This document shows positions 1-7,485 of a stretch of 64,000 nt of DNA, piece after piece (the first letter of the stretch is position 1; every line of letters starts with the position of its first letter). The position numbers and the translations under genes are program-made. A model generated the notes under the pieces. The model saw only the letters and a program-made list of their open reading frames with translations. It had not been told where the DNA came from and searched no databases. Location of the stretch: the NCBI RefSeq assembly GCF_000331225.1, contig NZ_ANFY01000009.1, positions 124,001-188,000 on the forward strand, given 5' to 3'. This DNA is from Sandarakinorhabdus sp. AAP62 (GTDB lineage: Bacteria > Pseudomonadota > Alphaproteobacteria > Sphingomonadales > Sphingomonadaceae).

Positions 1-1198
1 TCATCTTGCCCGGCGCGAAGTGGTGCCGGGTTCGGCGCGCATCGATCTGCGCGCCGAACGTGCCGGCCGTGCGCTCGATACGCGCTATCGCACCGCCTTT
101 CGCTATTGGGATGGCTGGGTGGACGATGCCCGGCTGGTGGTCGAAAATCTGAAAGACGCCGCCGCCCACGGTGCCACCGTGCTGCCGCGCATGCCCGTTG
201 CGCGGGCGGAACGGGTGGATGGCTTGTGGCAGCTCAGCCTTGCCGATGGCCGCAGCATCGCCGCCCACCGCCTGATCAACGCCGCCGGGCCGTGGGCGGA
301 GGATGTCGCCCGCCGGGTGATGGGCCTGAACGACGCGCCGCCGCTGCGGCTGGTGCAGGGCAGCCACATCGTCACCCGCCGGGTGCATCTGGGCCGCGAT
401 GCCTTCATGCTGCAACAGCCCGATGGCCGCATCATCTTCATCATCCCCTATGAACATGATTATTCGCTGATCGGCACCACGGAAGGCGATGTGCAGCGGC
501 CCGAAGATGCCAGGGTGAGCGATGCGGAGGTGGAGTATCTGCTGTCCGCCGCGAACCGCTATCTCGCCCGGCCACTGACGCCGGACGACGTGATGCACCG
601 CTTTGTCGGCGTGCGCCCGTTGATCCTCGAAAGCGGCAAGGGCGACAAGGAGACGACCCGCGATTATCGGCTGGTCGAACATCCGGGGCTGGATGCGATG
701 ACCATCGTTGGCGGCAAGATCACCACCTATCGCGTGCTCGCCGAAGACGTGATGGCCCGGATCGCACCCAAATCGAAAAGCTGGACCGGCAGCGCCCCCC
801 TGCCCGGCGGCGCCATCGATCGCGGCGGCAATGGACGGGGGGGCGAACACGGCCAGGCCGCCTTCAAACGCTGGCTGGAACAGTTGCAGGCGCGCGAGGC
901 CAATTATGATCCAAAGCTGGTCAAGCGGCTGGCGATGACCATCGGTGCGCCGGCGGCCGATATGCTGGCGGGCGGGTTGGGCCGCAACCTCGGCGGCGTG
1001 TTCGAGGCCGAGCTTGACTATTTCAAGGCCAATGAATGGGCAAAATCCAGCGCAGACGTGCTGTGGCGGCGCACCAAGCTGGGCCTGCACCTTGATGGCG
1101 CCGCCCAAGCCGAGGTTGCCCGGTGGTTCGGCGAAGAGCCGGCCGATGTGCGCGAAATACCGACCGGACACCGCTTCGCCCGACCGGGCGTAGAATGA
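1..1198 (+). CDS. glpD: glycerol-3-phosphate dehydrogenase, C-terminal part (5' end outside window)
   Basis: FAD-dependent membrane-associated glycerol-3-phosphate dehydrogenase, oxidising glycerol 3-phosphate to dihydroxyacetone phosphate and feeding electrons to quinone. The frame is already open at base 2 (HLARREVVPGS...), so the N-terminal FAD-binding part, roughly the first 100 residues of a ~500-residue family, lies upstream of the window. Visible family signatures are INAAGPWA, the substrate-domain stretch PYEHDYSLIGTTE, VGVRPL, and VGGKITTYR near the end of the oxidase domain, followed by the helical C-terminal domain. No partner genes (glpK, glpF) are visible. Confidence in the family is high. 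Confidence 0.93.
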   Translation, partial: HLARREVVPGSARIDLRAERAGRALDTRYRTAFRYWDGWVDDARLVVENLKDAAAHGATVLPRMPVARAERVDGLWQLSLADGRSIAAHRLINAAGPWAEDVARRVMGLNDAPPLRLVQGSHIVTRRVHLGRDAFMLQQPDGRIIFIIPYEHDYSLIGTTEGDVQRPEDARVSDAEVEYLLSAANRYLARPLTPDDVMHRFVGVRPLILESGKGDKETTRDYRLVEHPGLDAMTIVGGKITTYRVLAEDVMARIAPKSKSWTGSAPLPGGAIDRGGNGRGGEHGQAAFKRWLEQLQAREANYDPKLVKRLAMTIGAPAADMLAGGLGRNLGGVFEAELDYFKANEWAKSSADVLWRRTKLGLHLDGAAQAEVARWFGEEPADVREIPTGHRFARPGVE

Positions 1199-1311
1199 CG
1201 CCTGCAGCCTGAATATTGCAGAAATATCGGTCAAACCATTCACATCGTTCGCTGATATCTAGGCCAATTTTTCTTTGCGCGGCTCATGCGTTTCCCTTAG
1301 GCCTGTCTTGT

Positions 1312-1328
1312 CTTGCAGCACCTGCAAG
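1312..1328 (+). promoter_or_regulatory. small hairpin just upstream of cupin gene ribosome site
   Basis: A perfect 7-bp inverted repeat (CTTGCAG, loop CAC, CTGCAAG) sits directly before the purine-rich ribosome site (GGGGGAAA) of the cupin gene at 1343. It could be a leader structure. No T-run follows, so it is not a typical terminator. Function unknown. Confidence 0.3.
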
Positions 1329-1342
1329 CGGGGGAAATATTC

Positions 1343-1789
1343 ATGAAATTGCTGGTTATTGCTCTGGCAATGGGCTCCGCCCTGCTGTCAACACTTTCGC
1401 TTGCCCAGCCGGCCGAAAAGCCCTTGACCATCCGCGCCGACGATCCGGCGCTGGCGTGGGGCCCCTGCCCCCCAGTATTTCCGGGCGCCTGCACCATTGC
1501 CGTGCTGCACGGCAACCCGGGCCAGCCCAATGCCGATGTCCTCCTGCGCATCGGGCCGGGATATGTGCTGCCGCCCCACCTGCATACATCGGCCGAACGC
1601 ATCACGCTGGTGAGTGGCCAGCTTGAGGTCCAGTACAAGGGCAATCCGGCCGCGCGGCTCGATCCGGGCAATTATGCCTTTGGCCCGGCTGGTATGCCGC
1701 ACAAGGGCCGCTGCCTGAGCAAGACGCCCTGCACGCTGTTCATTGCGTTCGAGACGCCGGTGGATGCGCAAGCTGCTCCCGATTTCTAG
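1343..1789 (+). CDS. secreted cupin-domain protein
   Basis: 148-residue protein with an N-terminal signal peptide (MKLLVIALAMGSALLSTLSLAQ, cleavage likely after the SLA region) and a single cupin fold behind it. The metal-binding cupin motif appears as PPHLHTSAERITLVSG (two His plus Glu), with a second half around PAGMPHKGRCLS. It is probably a small periplasmic beta-barrel protein; substrate unknown. ATG at 1343 is preferred over an upstream in-frame TTG because it has GGGGGAAA about 8 bases upstream and starts exactly at a signal peptide. Two Cys pairs (CPPVFPGAC, CLSKTPC) suggest disulfides outside the cytoplasm. It stands alone between glpD and the DUF2189 gene. Confidence 0.8.
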   Translation: MKLLVIALAMGSALLSTLSLAQPAEKPLTIRADDPALAWGPCPPVFPGACTIAVLHGNPGQPNADVLLRIGPGYVLPPHLHTSAERITLVSGQLEVQYKGNPAARLDPGNYAFGPAGMPHKGRCLSKTPCTLFIAFETPVDAQAAPDF

Positions 1790-1882
1790 GGCCGGCGGCC
1801 TTACGGTCCTTACCCTAATTGCCGACCCCTTCGCGCTGGAGCAGCATGGCCCGACCGCGACAGCCAATGGGGAGGGCAGTCC

Positions 1883-2662
1883 ATGGACATTATCGACAAA
1901 GGCAGCCGCAAGCCGCCGGGCACACTCTCGGTGCATGTCAGCCGTCACCTCGACTGGGGCGACCTGAAAGCCGCTCTGGCTGCCGGCTGGGCCGACTATC
2001 GCGCTGCGCCGCAGTTCGGCCTGTTCTTTGCCGGCATCTATGTGGCCGCCGGGCTGGCACTGGCCTGGGCCTTGGCTACGCAAAGTGCCGTGGCGTGGCT
2101 GGTGCCGGCCGCCGCCGGTTTTCCGCTGCTGGCGCCGTTCTGCGCCGTTGGCCTCTATGAGGTGAGCCGTTGCCGCGAAACACTTCAGCCGCTGCGCTGG
2201 GGCGGGGTCCTCAGCGCGCTCAGGGGCCGGGGTGATGATCAGATTCTCTCGATGGGCGTCATCATCTTCGTCGCCTTCGGTTTCTGGCTGATGATCGCCC
2301 ACGCCATCTTTGCCATCTTCCAGTCCGGCAGCGGCACCGACAGCCTTGCCTTCCTCCTCACCGGCACCGGCCTTGTGATGCTCGCCTTCGGCAGCGCGGT
2401 GGGCGCATTGCTGGCGCTGGGCTTCTATGCCGTCACCGTCGTCAGCCTGCCGATGCTGGTTGATCGCGACGTCGATTTCATGACGGCGATCATCGCCAGC
2501 CTGTCAGCAATGCGCCAGAATGGCGTGGTCTTGCTGGGCTGGGCGGTACTGATCGCGGCGGCCCTGTTCATCGCCATGCTGCCGGCGTTCCTGGGCCTGC
2601 TGGTGGTGCTGCCGGTGCTCGGCCACGCCACCTGGCACCTGTATCGCCGTTTGGTCGCTTAG
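1883..2662 (+). CDS. DUF2189 integral membrane protein
   Basis: 259-residue multi-spanning membrane protein of the DUF2189 type, for which no function is established. The hydrophilic N-terminus (about 30 residues) is followed by roughly six hydrophobic segments. The family-typical early stretch GWADYRAAPQFGLFFAGIY and LPMLVDRDVDFMTAI are present. The ATG has GGGGAGG about 7 bases upstream. Its TAG stop overlaps the stop of the convergent dehydratase gene (shared TTAG at 2659-2662). Confidence 0.75.
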   Translation: MDIIDKGSRKPPGTLSVHVSRHLDWGDLKAALAAGWADYRAAPQFGLFFAGIYVAAGLALAWALATQSAVAWLVPAAAGFPLLAPFCAVGLYEVSRCRETLQPLRWGGVLSALRGRGDDQILSMGVIIFVAFGFWLMIAHAIFAIFQSGSGTDSLAFLLTGTGLVMLAFGSAVGALLALGFYAVTVVSLPMLVDRDVDFMTAIIASLSAMRQNGVVLLGWAVLIAAALFIAMLPAFLGLLVVLPVLGHATWHLYRRLVA

Positions 2663-3633
2663 AGCGCCCCAGCCTCCTTCAGGCACGACACCAGCACGTC
2701 GGCATCGATGTTGCCGCCCGACAGTGTGGCGATCACCGTCTTGCCCTTCACATCCACCTTGCCGGCCAGCAGCGCCGCCAGCGTGACACTGCCACCTGGC
2801 TCCACCACCAGTTTCAGTTCACGAAAGGCAAAGGCCACGGCGCGCGCCACCTCGGCTTCGCTCACCGATACGCCGGTGGCACCGTGGTGGCGGAGCGTTT
2901 CGAACGTGATCTGTGCCATCACCAGCGTCTGCAGCGCGTCGCAGCGGGTGGGGCCGGGGTTTTCCACCGGCAGGATCCGCCCTGCCGCCAGGCTGCGGCA
3001 CACGTCGTCATAACCTTGCGGCTCAACCACCACGATGGGCAACTGGCTGCCCGCCGCGAAGCCGCCCGAAAGCCCGCCGCCGCCGCAGCAGGTCAGCACC
3101 AGGTCTGCCGTCTCGCCCTTGGCCGCCAGCTGCTGCACGGCTTCCAGTCCGGCCGTGCCCTGGCCCGCGATGATCAGCGGATCGGCAAACGGCGGCACGA
3201 TCAGCGCACCGCGCGCTTCGGCCAGCCTGGCGGCAATTGTTTCGCGGGCTTCGGTCAGCCGGTCATAGAAGATCACCTCGGCCCCGTCGGCGCGCGTGCG
3301 CTCCACCTTCAGTTTCGGCGCATCACTGGGCATCACGATCACCGCCGGCATGCCCAGCAGCCTGGCCGCCCGTGCCACACCTTGCGCGTGATTGCCCGAT
3401 GAATAGGCCACCACCCCGCCGCGTCGGCCTTCGGGCGGAATCGCCAGCAGCCGGTTCATGGCGCCTCGAAACTTGAAACTGCCGGTGTGCTGCAGATTCT
3501 CGGCCTTGAACCAGATGCGGCCACCGCAAAGCGCATCCAGCGCCGGGCTGTTCACCAGCGGCGTCTTTACCGGCCAGTGACCAAGGCGTTCGGCAGCTGC
3601 GACAACATCGGCATGCACGACGGGGGAAGTCAT
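2659..3633 (-). CDS. threonine/serine dehydratase (PLP, fold type II)
   Basis: 324-residue PLP enzyme of the threonine/serine ammonia-lyase and serine racemase group, predicted to deaminate L-threonine or L-serine to the 2-oxo acid. The PLP lysine is K54 in GSFKFRGAMN. Other signatures are SSGNHAQGVA, the phosphate-binding glycine loop CCGGGGLSGG and C-terminal LSGGN. There is no C-terminal ACT domain, so it resembles the short catabolic form (TdcB-like) rather than IlvA. The ATG at 3633 is chosen because homology begins here; longer in-frame starts would run into the divergent leader. It is divergent from the decarboxylase gene. Exact substrate (threonine, serine or 3-hydroxyaspartate) cannot be told from sequence. 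Confidence 0.85.
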   Translation of the reverse strand: MTSPVVHADVVAAAERLGHWPVKTPLVNSPALDALCGGRIWFKAENLQHTGSFKFRGAMNRLLAIPPEGRRGGVVAYSSGNHAQGVARAARLLGMPAVIVMPSDAPKLKVERTRADGAEVIFYDRLTEARETIAARLAEARGALIVPPFADPLIIAGQGTAGLEAVQQLAAKGETADLVLTCCGGGGLSGGFAAGSQLPIVVVEPQGYDDVCRSLAAGRILPVENPGPTRCDALQTLVMAQITFETLRHHGATGVSVSEAEVARAVAFAFRELKLVVEPGGSVTLAALLAGKVDVKGKTVIATLSGGNIDADVLVSCLKEAGAL

Positions 3634-3906
3634 TGAAAAAATACCTTTTCGAGCTTCAAAAACCGGTCTCGCAAACCCTTGCACAAGCCCTTGAAAGGCC
3701 AAAGCAAAATCAGCTTTTCCACTGTAACAATTTTCTTCTTTACACAGACGGGCAGAGACCATAACAAGCGCGCCGCTGCCCCATGGGACTTCCACCGCAA
3801 GGCAGCTTTGGTGTCAATGCCGGCGATCGACCGGATGGAACCCTCGGGGACCTTCCTTTCAAGCGCGCAGCTGCGACATGCTTTGCCCACCCGGAGGTCC
3901 CTTGAG
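3634..3906 (+). promoter_or_regulatory. structured leader of the ornithine decarboxylase-type gene, with SD-sequestering stem
   Basis: This 273-base gap holds no convincing full-length gene and is less GC-rich in its first half. Two helices can be drawn. GGGCAG at 3750-3755 pairs with CTGCCC at 3776-3781. A long stem pairs 3843-3856 with 3893-3906: CTCG with TGAG (one G-U), then GGGACCT(T)CC with GGAGGTCCC. The second stem buries GGAGG (3893-3897), the best Shine-Dalgarno for the TTG start at 3907. Alphaproteobacterial ornithine decarboxylase genes are known to carry a conserved cis-regulatory RNA class (speF motif). Membership has not been tested with a covariance model. Regulation by polyamines is inference. 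Confidence 0.55.
3783..3905 (+). CDS. possible 40-codon upstream ORF (leader peptide) in decarboxylase leader
   Basis: ATG at 3783 opens a 40-codon frame (starting MGLPPQGSFG, ending AHPEVP) that stops with TGA at 3903-3905, one base before the TTG start at 3907. Its translation would run through the left arm of the SD-hiding stem, and termination would leave ribosomes at the decarboxylase start. There is no good Shine-Dalgarno before this ATG and I recognise no peptide family, so coding is speculative. Confidence 0.22.
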   Translation: MGLPPQGSFGVNAGDRPDGTLGDLPFKRAAATCFAHPEVP

Positions 3907-5109
3907 TTGCTCAAGCACCATGATGCGCTGTCGGTAGCGCGGCTCCTGCGTCCAACGCAGCCCGTTACCCTTGTTCGCCCTGAAGCCGCCCGTCGCGCGG
4001 CCCGATTCTTCCTTTCGAAGTTTCCGGGCACGTCGATGTATGCCGTCAAGGCGAACCCCTCGCCCGATCTGATCCGCACCCTGTGGGATGCGGGGCTAAC
4101 GCATTATGACGTCGCCTCCATCGCCGAGGTGCGCCTGGTCCGCGAGGTCGCGCCCAACGCCACCCTGTGCTTCATGCACCCGATCAAGCCGCCGGAAGCG
4201 ATTGCCGAGGCTTATCACCAGCATGGCGTGCGGGTGTTTAGCCTGGACAGCATCGACGAGCTGGAAAAGATCGTGGCCGCCACCTCGAAGGACGGTGTGG
4301 CCGCGACGGACCTCACGCTGTGCGTGCGGTTGCGCGTTTCCTCTTCGCACTCCAAACTGTCCCTCGCGTCGAAGTTCGGCGTGCATGCCGACGAAGCCGC
4401 GCCCGTGCTGATGGCCGCCCGCCAGGTTGCCGATGCGCTGGGCATCTGCTTCCATGTCGGCAGCCAGGCGATGAGCCCGCAGGCCTATGGCGATGCCATG
4501 GCGCAGGTGCGTGCCGCGATCGTCGCGGCCGGCGTCACCGTTGACATCGTCGATGTCGGCGGCGGCTTCCCGTCCATCTATCCGGGTATGGAGCCGGGCC
4601 GGCTCGAAGCCTATTTCGAGGTGATCCACCGCGCGTTTGAAGCTTTGCCGATTTCCTATTCGGCCGAGCTGTGGTGCGAGCCGGGCCGCGCGCTGTGCGC
4701 CGAATACAGCTCGGTGTTGGTCCGCGTCGAAGCCCGCAAGGGCGATGTGCTCTACATCAACGATGGTGCCTATGGTGCCCTGTTCGATGCCGCGCACATC
4801 GATTGGCGTTTCCCGGTGCGCCAGGTGCGTTCCACGCCCAGCCGCACGCGCGACATGGAGTTCAGCTTCTGGGGCCCGACCTGCGACGACATGGATTACA
4901 TGCGCGGGCCGTTCGCCCTGCCTGCCGATATTGCGGCCGGTGACTATATCGAGATCGGCATGCTCGGCGCCTATGGTGCCGCCATGCGCACCGGCTTCAA
5001 CGGCTTCACGGCCGGCGAAACGGTGATCGTGACCGATGAACCGATGGACACGCTCTATGCTGTCACGGAAGAGTCGCCGGACAAGATTATCCAGCTGCGC
5101 ACAAAGTAA
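3907..5109 (+). CDS. type III PLP decarboxylase, probable ornithine (or lysine/ornithine) decarboxylase
   Basis: 400-residue alanine-racemase-fold (fold III) decarboxylase, predicted to convert ornithine to putrescine. Seen: PLP lysine K48 in MYAVKANPS, HVGSQ at about 183-187, phosphate-binding DVGGGFPS, CEPGRAL, and the active-site loop WGPTCDDMD with C326 that is typical of eukaryotic-like ornithine decarboxylases. The start is TTG at 3907: GGAGG lies 9 bases upstream and homology begins immediately (HHDALSVARLL). Upstream in-frame ATGs at 3817 and 3835 would add unrelated sequence and translate through the leader helices. The deoxyhypusine-synthase-like gene follows 115 bases downstream, which supports polyamine synthesis. 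Confidence 0.88.
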   Translation: MLKHHDALSVARLLRPTQPVTLVRPEAARRAARFFLSKFPGTSMYAVKANPSPDLIRTLWDAGLTHYDVASIAEVRLVREVAPNATLCFMHPIKPPEAIAEAYHQHGVRVFSLDSIDELEKIVAATSKDGVAATDLTLCVRLRVSSSHSKLSLASKFGVHADEAAPVLMAARQVADALGICFHVGSQAMSPQAYGDAMAQVRAAIVAAGVTVDIVDVGGGFPSIYPGMEPGRLEAYFEVIHRAFEALPISYSAELWCEPGRALCAEYSSVLVRVEARKGDVLYINDGAYGALFDAAHIDWRFPVRQVRSTPSRTRDMEFSFWGPTCDDMDYMRGPFALPADIAAGDYIEIGMLGAYGAAMRTGFNGFTAGETVIVTDEPMDTLYAVTEESPDKIIQLRTK

Positions 5110-5224
5110 GTCTTCAGGCTCCCGCTTTCACCGGCGGGGGCCGCTTTCCCCGCTCGGCGCCGGACTCCCCCGGCCGCGGGCGGCGCGCACGCGCCGGGCC
5201 ATCGTCTGAACACGGGAGCAATCC

Positions 5225-6304
5225 ATGACCGATACATTGAACCATGTCGTTACCGAGCTCACCCCCGCCGAGCGCCAGCGCAAGGCCGAGCTGCTGTCAA
5301 CGCTTGTCGAACATATCGACATCAAGAGCTTCGACGCCCGCCCGATCATCGACGGCATGGCCAAGATGAGCTTCACCAGCCGCGATCTGGCCCGCGCCAC
5401 CGCCATCTACAACCAGATGCTGGCCGATCCCGATTGCACCATCTTCCTGGTTATCGCCGGCTCAACCAGCGCCGGCGGTTGCATGGACCTCTATGCCGAT
5501 CTGGTGCGCAACAACATGGTCGATGGCATCGTCGCGACTGGCGCCAGCATCGTCGACATGGATTTCTTCGAAGGCCTTGGCCACAAACATTATCAGGCAC
5601 TCGAAGTGCCGGATGACGACACGCTGCGCTCGCTGCTGATTGATCGCATCTACGATACCTATATCGACGAAGAAGCCCTGCAGGATTGCGATCACACCAT
5701 CTACGAGATCGCCAACACGCTGGAACCGCGCGGCTATTCCAGTCGCGCCTTCATCCGCGAGATGGGCAAGTATCTGGCCGAGCATGGCAAGAAGGAGAAC
5801 AGCCTGGTCAAGCTCGCCTATGAGCATGACGTGCCGATCTTCTGCCCGGCCTTCGTCGACAGCAGCGCCGGTTTCGGCCTCGTCAAGCACCAGGTGGATC
5901 GCGCCAAGGCCGGCCAGCCCTACATGATGCTCGATGCCATCGCCGATTTCCGCGAACTGACCGACATCAAGATCAAGGCCGGCACCACCGGGCTTCTCAT
6001 GATCGGCGGCGGCGTGCCGAAGAACTTCATCCAGGATACGGTGGTGTGCGCCGAAATCCTCGGCCACCACGATGTGGAAGTGCACAAATATGCCGTGCAG
6101 ATCACCGTGGCCGATGTGCGCGATGGCGCCTGCTCGTCCTCGACGCTGCAGGAAGCGGCCTCATGGGGCAAGGTCAACACCGGCATCGAACAGATGGTGT
6201 TCGCCGAAGCCGGCAGCGTGATGCCACTGCTGGCCAGCGACGCCTATCACCGTGGCCACTGGAAGGCCCGCGCCAAGCGCGCGTGGGGCAAGCTGTTCGC
6301 GTAA
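5225..6304 (+). CDS. deoxyhypusine synthase-like protein, probable homospermidine synthase
   Basis: 359-residue member of the deoxyhypusine synthase family. The family forms an enzyme-imine on a conserved lysine and transfers an aminobutyl group from a polyamine. That lysine is visible as K316 in AASWGKVNTG, and the NAD-binding stretches VIAGSTSAGGCMD and IGGGVPKNF are intact. Bacteria lack the eIF5A substrate, so protein hypusination is unlikely. With a putrescine-forming decarboxylase just upstream, homospermidine (or a guanidino analogue) is the likely product; this is inference. ATG with GGGAGCA upstream. The 115-base spacer contains a GC-rich hairpin (GGCGC-GCAC-GCGCC near 5190). Confidence 0.85.
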   Translation: MTDTLNHVVTELTPAERQRKAELLSTLVEHIDIKSFDARPIIDGMAKMSFTSRDLARATAIYNQMLADPDCTIFLVIAGSTSAGGCMDLYADLVRNNMVDGIVATGASIVDMDFFEGLGHKHYQALEVPDDDTLRSLLIDRIYDTYIDEEALQDCDHTIYEIANTLEPRGYSSRAFIREMGKYLAEHGKKENSLVKLAYEHDVPIFCPAFVDSSAGFGLVKHQVDRAKAGQPYMMLDAIADFRELTDIKIKAGTTGLLMIGGGVPKNFIQDTVVCAEILGHHDVEVHKYAVQITVADVRDGACSSSTLQEAASWGKVNTGIEQMVFAEAGSVMPLLASDAYHRGHWKARAKRAWGKLFA

Positions 6305-6309
6305 TCATC

Positions 6310-6332
6310 CCCTCTCCCCTTGCGGGAGAGGG
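6310..6332. repeat. dispersed CCTCTCCC-type palindrome
   Basis: Perfect 9-bp stem CCCTCTCCC (6310-6318) and GGGAGAGGG (6324-6332) with loop CTTGC, just after the deoxyhypusine-synthase-like stop. Similar palindromes occur at 10613-10660, 25241-25262 and 47897-47923, always between genes, suggesting a dispersed intergenic palindrome family that may also serve as a transcript 3' end. Confidence 0.6.
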
Positions 6333-6402
6333 TCGACTCGCCAACGGCGAGCGGGGTGAGAGGTAACGCCCTCCCCATTTGACAAAGCCCGCCAAACCAA
6401 AG

Positions 6403-6437
6403 AACCCTCCCAGCCTCCAAACAGGGAGGGTTTTTTC
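6403..6437 (+). terminator. intrinsic terminator whose 3' arm contains the SD of the next gene
   Basis: Inverted repeat AACCCTCCC (6403-6411) and GGGAGGGTT (6424-6432) with a 12-base loop is followed by six T (6431-6436), a textbook intrinsic terminator. The 3' arm GGAGGG (6425-6430) is also the only Shine-Dalgarno for the ATG at 6438, seven bases away. Terminator folding and ribosome binding are therefore mutually exclusive. Confidence 0.8.
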
Positions 6438-6878
6438 ATGAACAAGGCAATCCTGCTGCCGATGCTGGTGCTGGCCGGCTGGACGATGATCGTCTGGCTG
6501 TGGATGTATGCGACCCGCCTGCCCGCCATGAGCCGCGCCGGCATCGATGGCACCAAGATGGTCGGCTCCACCGGCAAGAGCCTGCGCGATGATCTCGTCG
6601 CCGCTGGCGAGCATCGCGCCAGCTGGGTGGCAGACAATTACAACCACCTGATGGAACAGCCGACCATCTTCTATGCCACTGCGCTGGCGCTGGCCGTGAT
6701 GGGCGAAGGCGGCAGCCTGGCGGTGAACCTGGCCTGGGGCTATGCCGGCCTGCGGATCGTCCACAGCCTGGTCCAGATCCTCTCCAACCGGGTCGTCGTG
6801 CGCTTCGGCGTGTTTGCGCTGGCGTCGCTCTGCCTGGTGGGGCTGGTCCTGCTGGCGCTCAGTATCGCCAGCGCCTGA
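6438..6878 (+). CDS. MAPEG-family membrane protein
   Basis: 146-residue protein of the MAPEG superfamily (membrane-associated proteins in eicosanoid and glutathione metabolism), about four transmembrane helices. The family core NHLMEQPTIFYA (roughly 70-81) and a conserved Arg-containing segment (GLRIVHSLVQILSNRVVVRF) are present. Bacterial members often have glutathione-dependent transferase or peroxidase activity; substrate not predictable here. Its ribosome site is embedded in the preceding terminator, so expression may be attenuated. The stop is directly adjacent to the stop of the convergent YdeI-like gene. Confidence 0.85.
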   Translation: MNKAILLPMLVLAGWTMIVWLWMYATRLPAMSRAGIDGTKMVGSTGKSLRDDLVAAGEHRASWVADNYNHLMEQPTIFYATALALAVMGEGGSLAVNLAWGYAGLRIVHSLVQILSNRVVVRFGVFALASLCLVGLVLLALSIASA

Positions 6879-7460
6879 TCAGCACTTCTCATATTTCCAG
6901 TTGAGGCGCTTGCCCTCGGCCGCTTGGGCCACAGTCGTCTCGATGCGCCTGGCGCGGGTGGCCGGCTGCTTGGCACTGGTCACCCACTCAAGATACTCGC
7001 GCCGCGCGCCGGGCGGGAAGGCCGCGAACTGCGCCTCGGCCGCCGAATGTGCGGCCAGCGCCGCCGCCAGATCGTCGGGCATGGCGATATCTGCCCTTGC
7101 CGGCCGCGGCGCGGCGGCGCGCATCGGCTTGCCCTGCGCCGCCAGCACGGCCGCCGCCTGCAAGCGCGCCGCCAAGTCGGCTGGCAGATCATCAACGCTG
7201 GCCAGCTTGCCGCAATTGCCCATGGCCTCGCCACCGCCCATGGCGCCGCCGTCGAAAATCCCCACCCCGGCGTGGGCCTTGAATGCCGCCATCATCGCGA
7301 CATCGCGGCCATTCAGCGTGAAGAACGGCATCGACCATTTCATGGTTTCCGCAGCATCTGGCAGGGCAGCGTGCACGGCGGCGCGCACCTGGTTCAGGAT
7401 CGGCTGGGCAAACGGCTGGGCGGCTTCAATATAGGCGCTCACGCGCTCATCCTGCGGCAT
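6879..7460 (-). CDS. YdeI/DUF1801-type protein
   Basis: 193-residue soluble protein. The N-terminal half matches DUF1801 (YdhG-like: VRAAVHAALPDAAETMKWSMPFFT), and the C-terminal half has the YdeI/OmpD-associated helical region (ALAAHSAAEAQFAAFPPGARREYLEWVTSAKQPATRARRIE). No enzymatic function is established. ATG at 7460 is chosen for the strong GGGGAGGA about 8 bases upstream; an upstream in-frame start would overlap the preceding gene. It lies 25 bases after the RNA methyltransferase and is probably the last gene of a three-gene minus-strand operon. Confidence 0.75.
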   Translation of the reverse strand: MPQDERVSAYIEAAQPFAQPILNQVRAAVHAALPDAAETMKWSMPFFTLNGRDVAMMAAFKAHAGVGIFDGGAMGGGEAMGNCGKLASVDDLPADLAARLQAAAVLAAQGKPMRAAAPRPARADIAMPDDLAAALAAHSAAEAQFAAFPPGARREYLEWVTSAKQPATRARRIETTVAQAAEGKRLNWKYEKC

Positions 7461-7485
7461 GGCAAATCCTCCCCTGCCCGCAAGT

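Noticed and set aside
3660-3700. Possible sigma-54 promoter (GCAC-N-TTG pattern) before the decarboxylase
   Set aside because: The conserved GG-N10-GC spacing is not met, so it is not supported.
3679-3906. N-terminal extension of the decarboxylase from TTG 3679 or ATG 3817
   Set aside because: The added residues match nothing in the family, and the leader helices plus GGAGG before TTG 3907 explain this stretch better.
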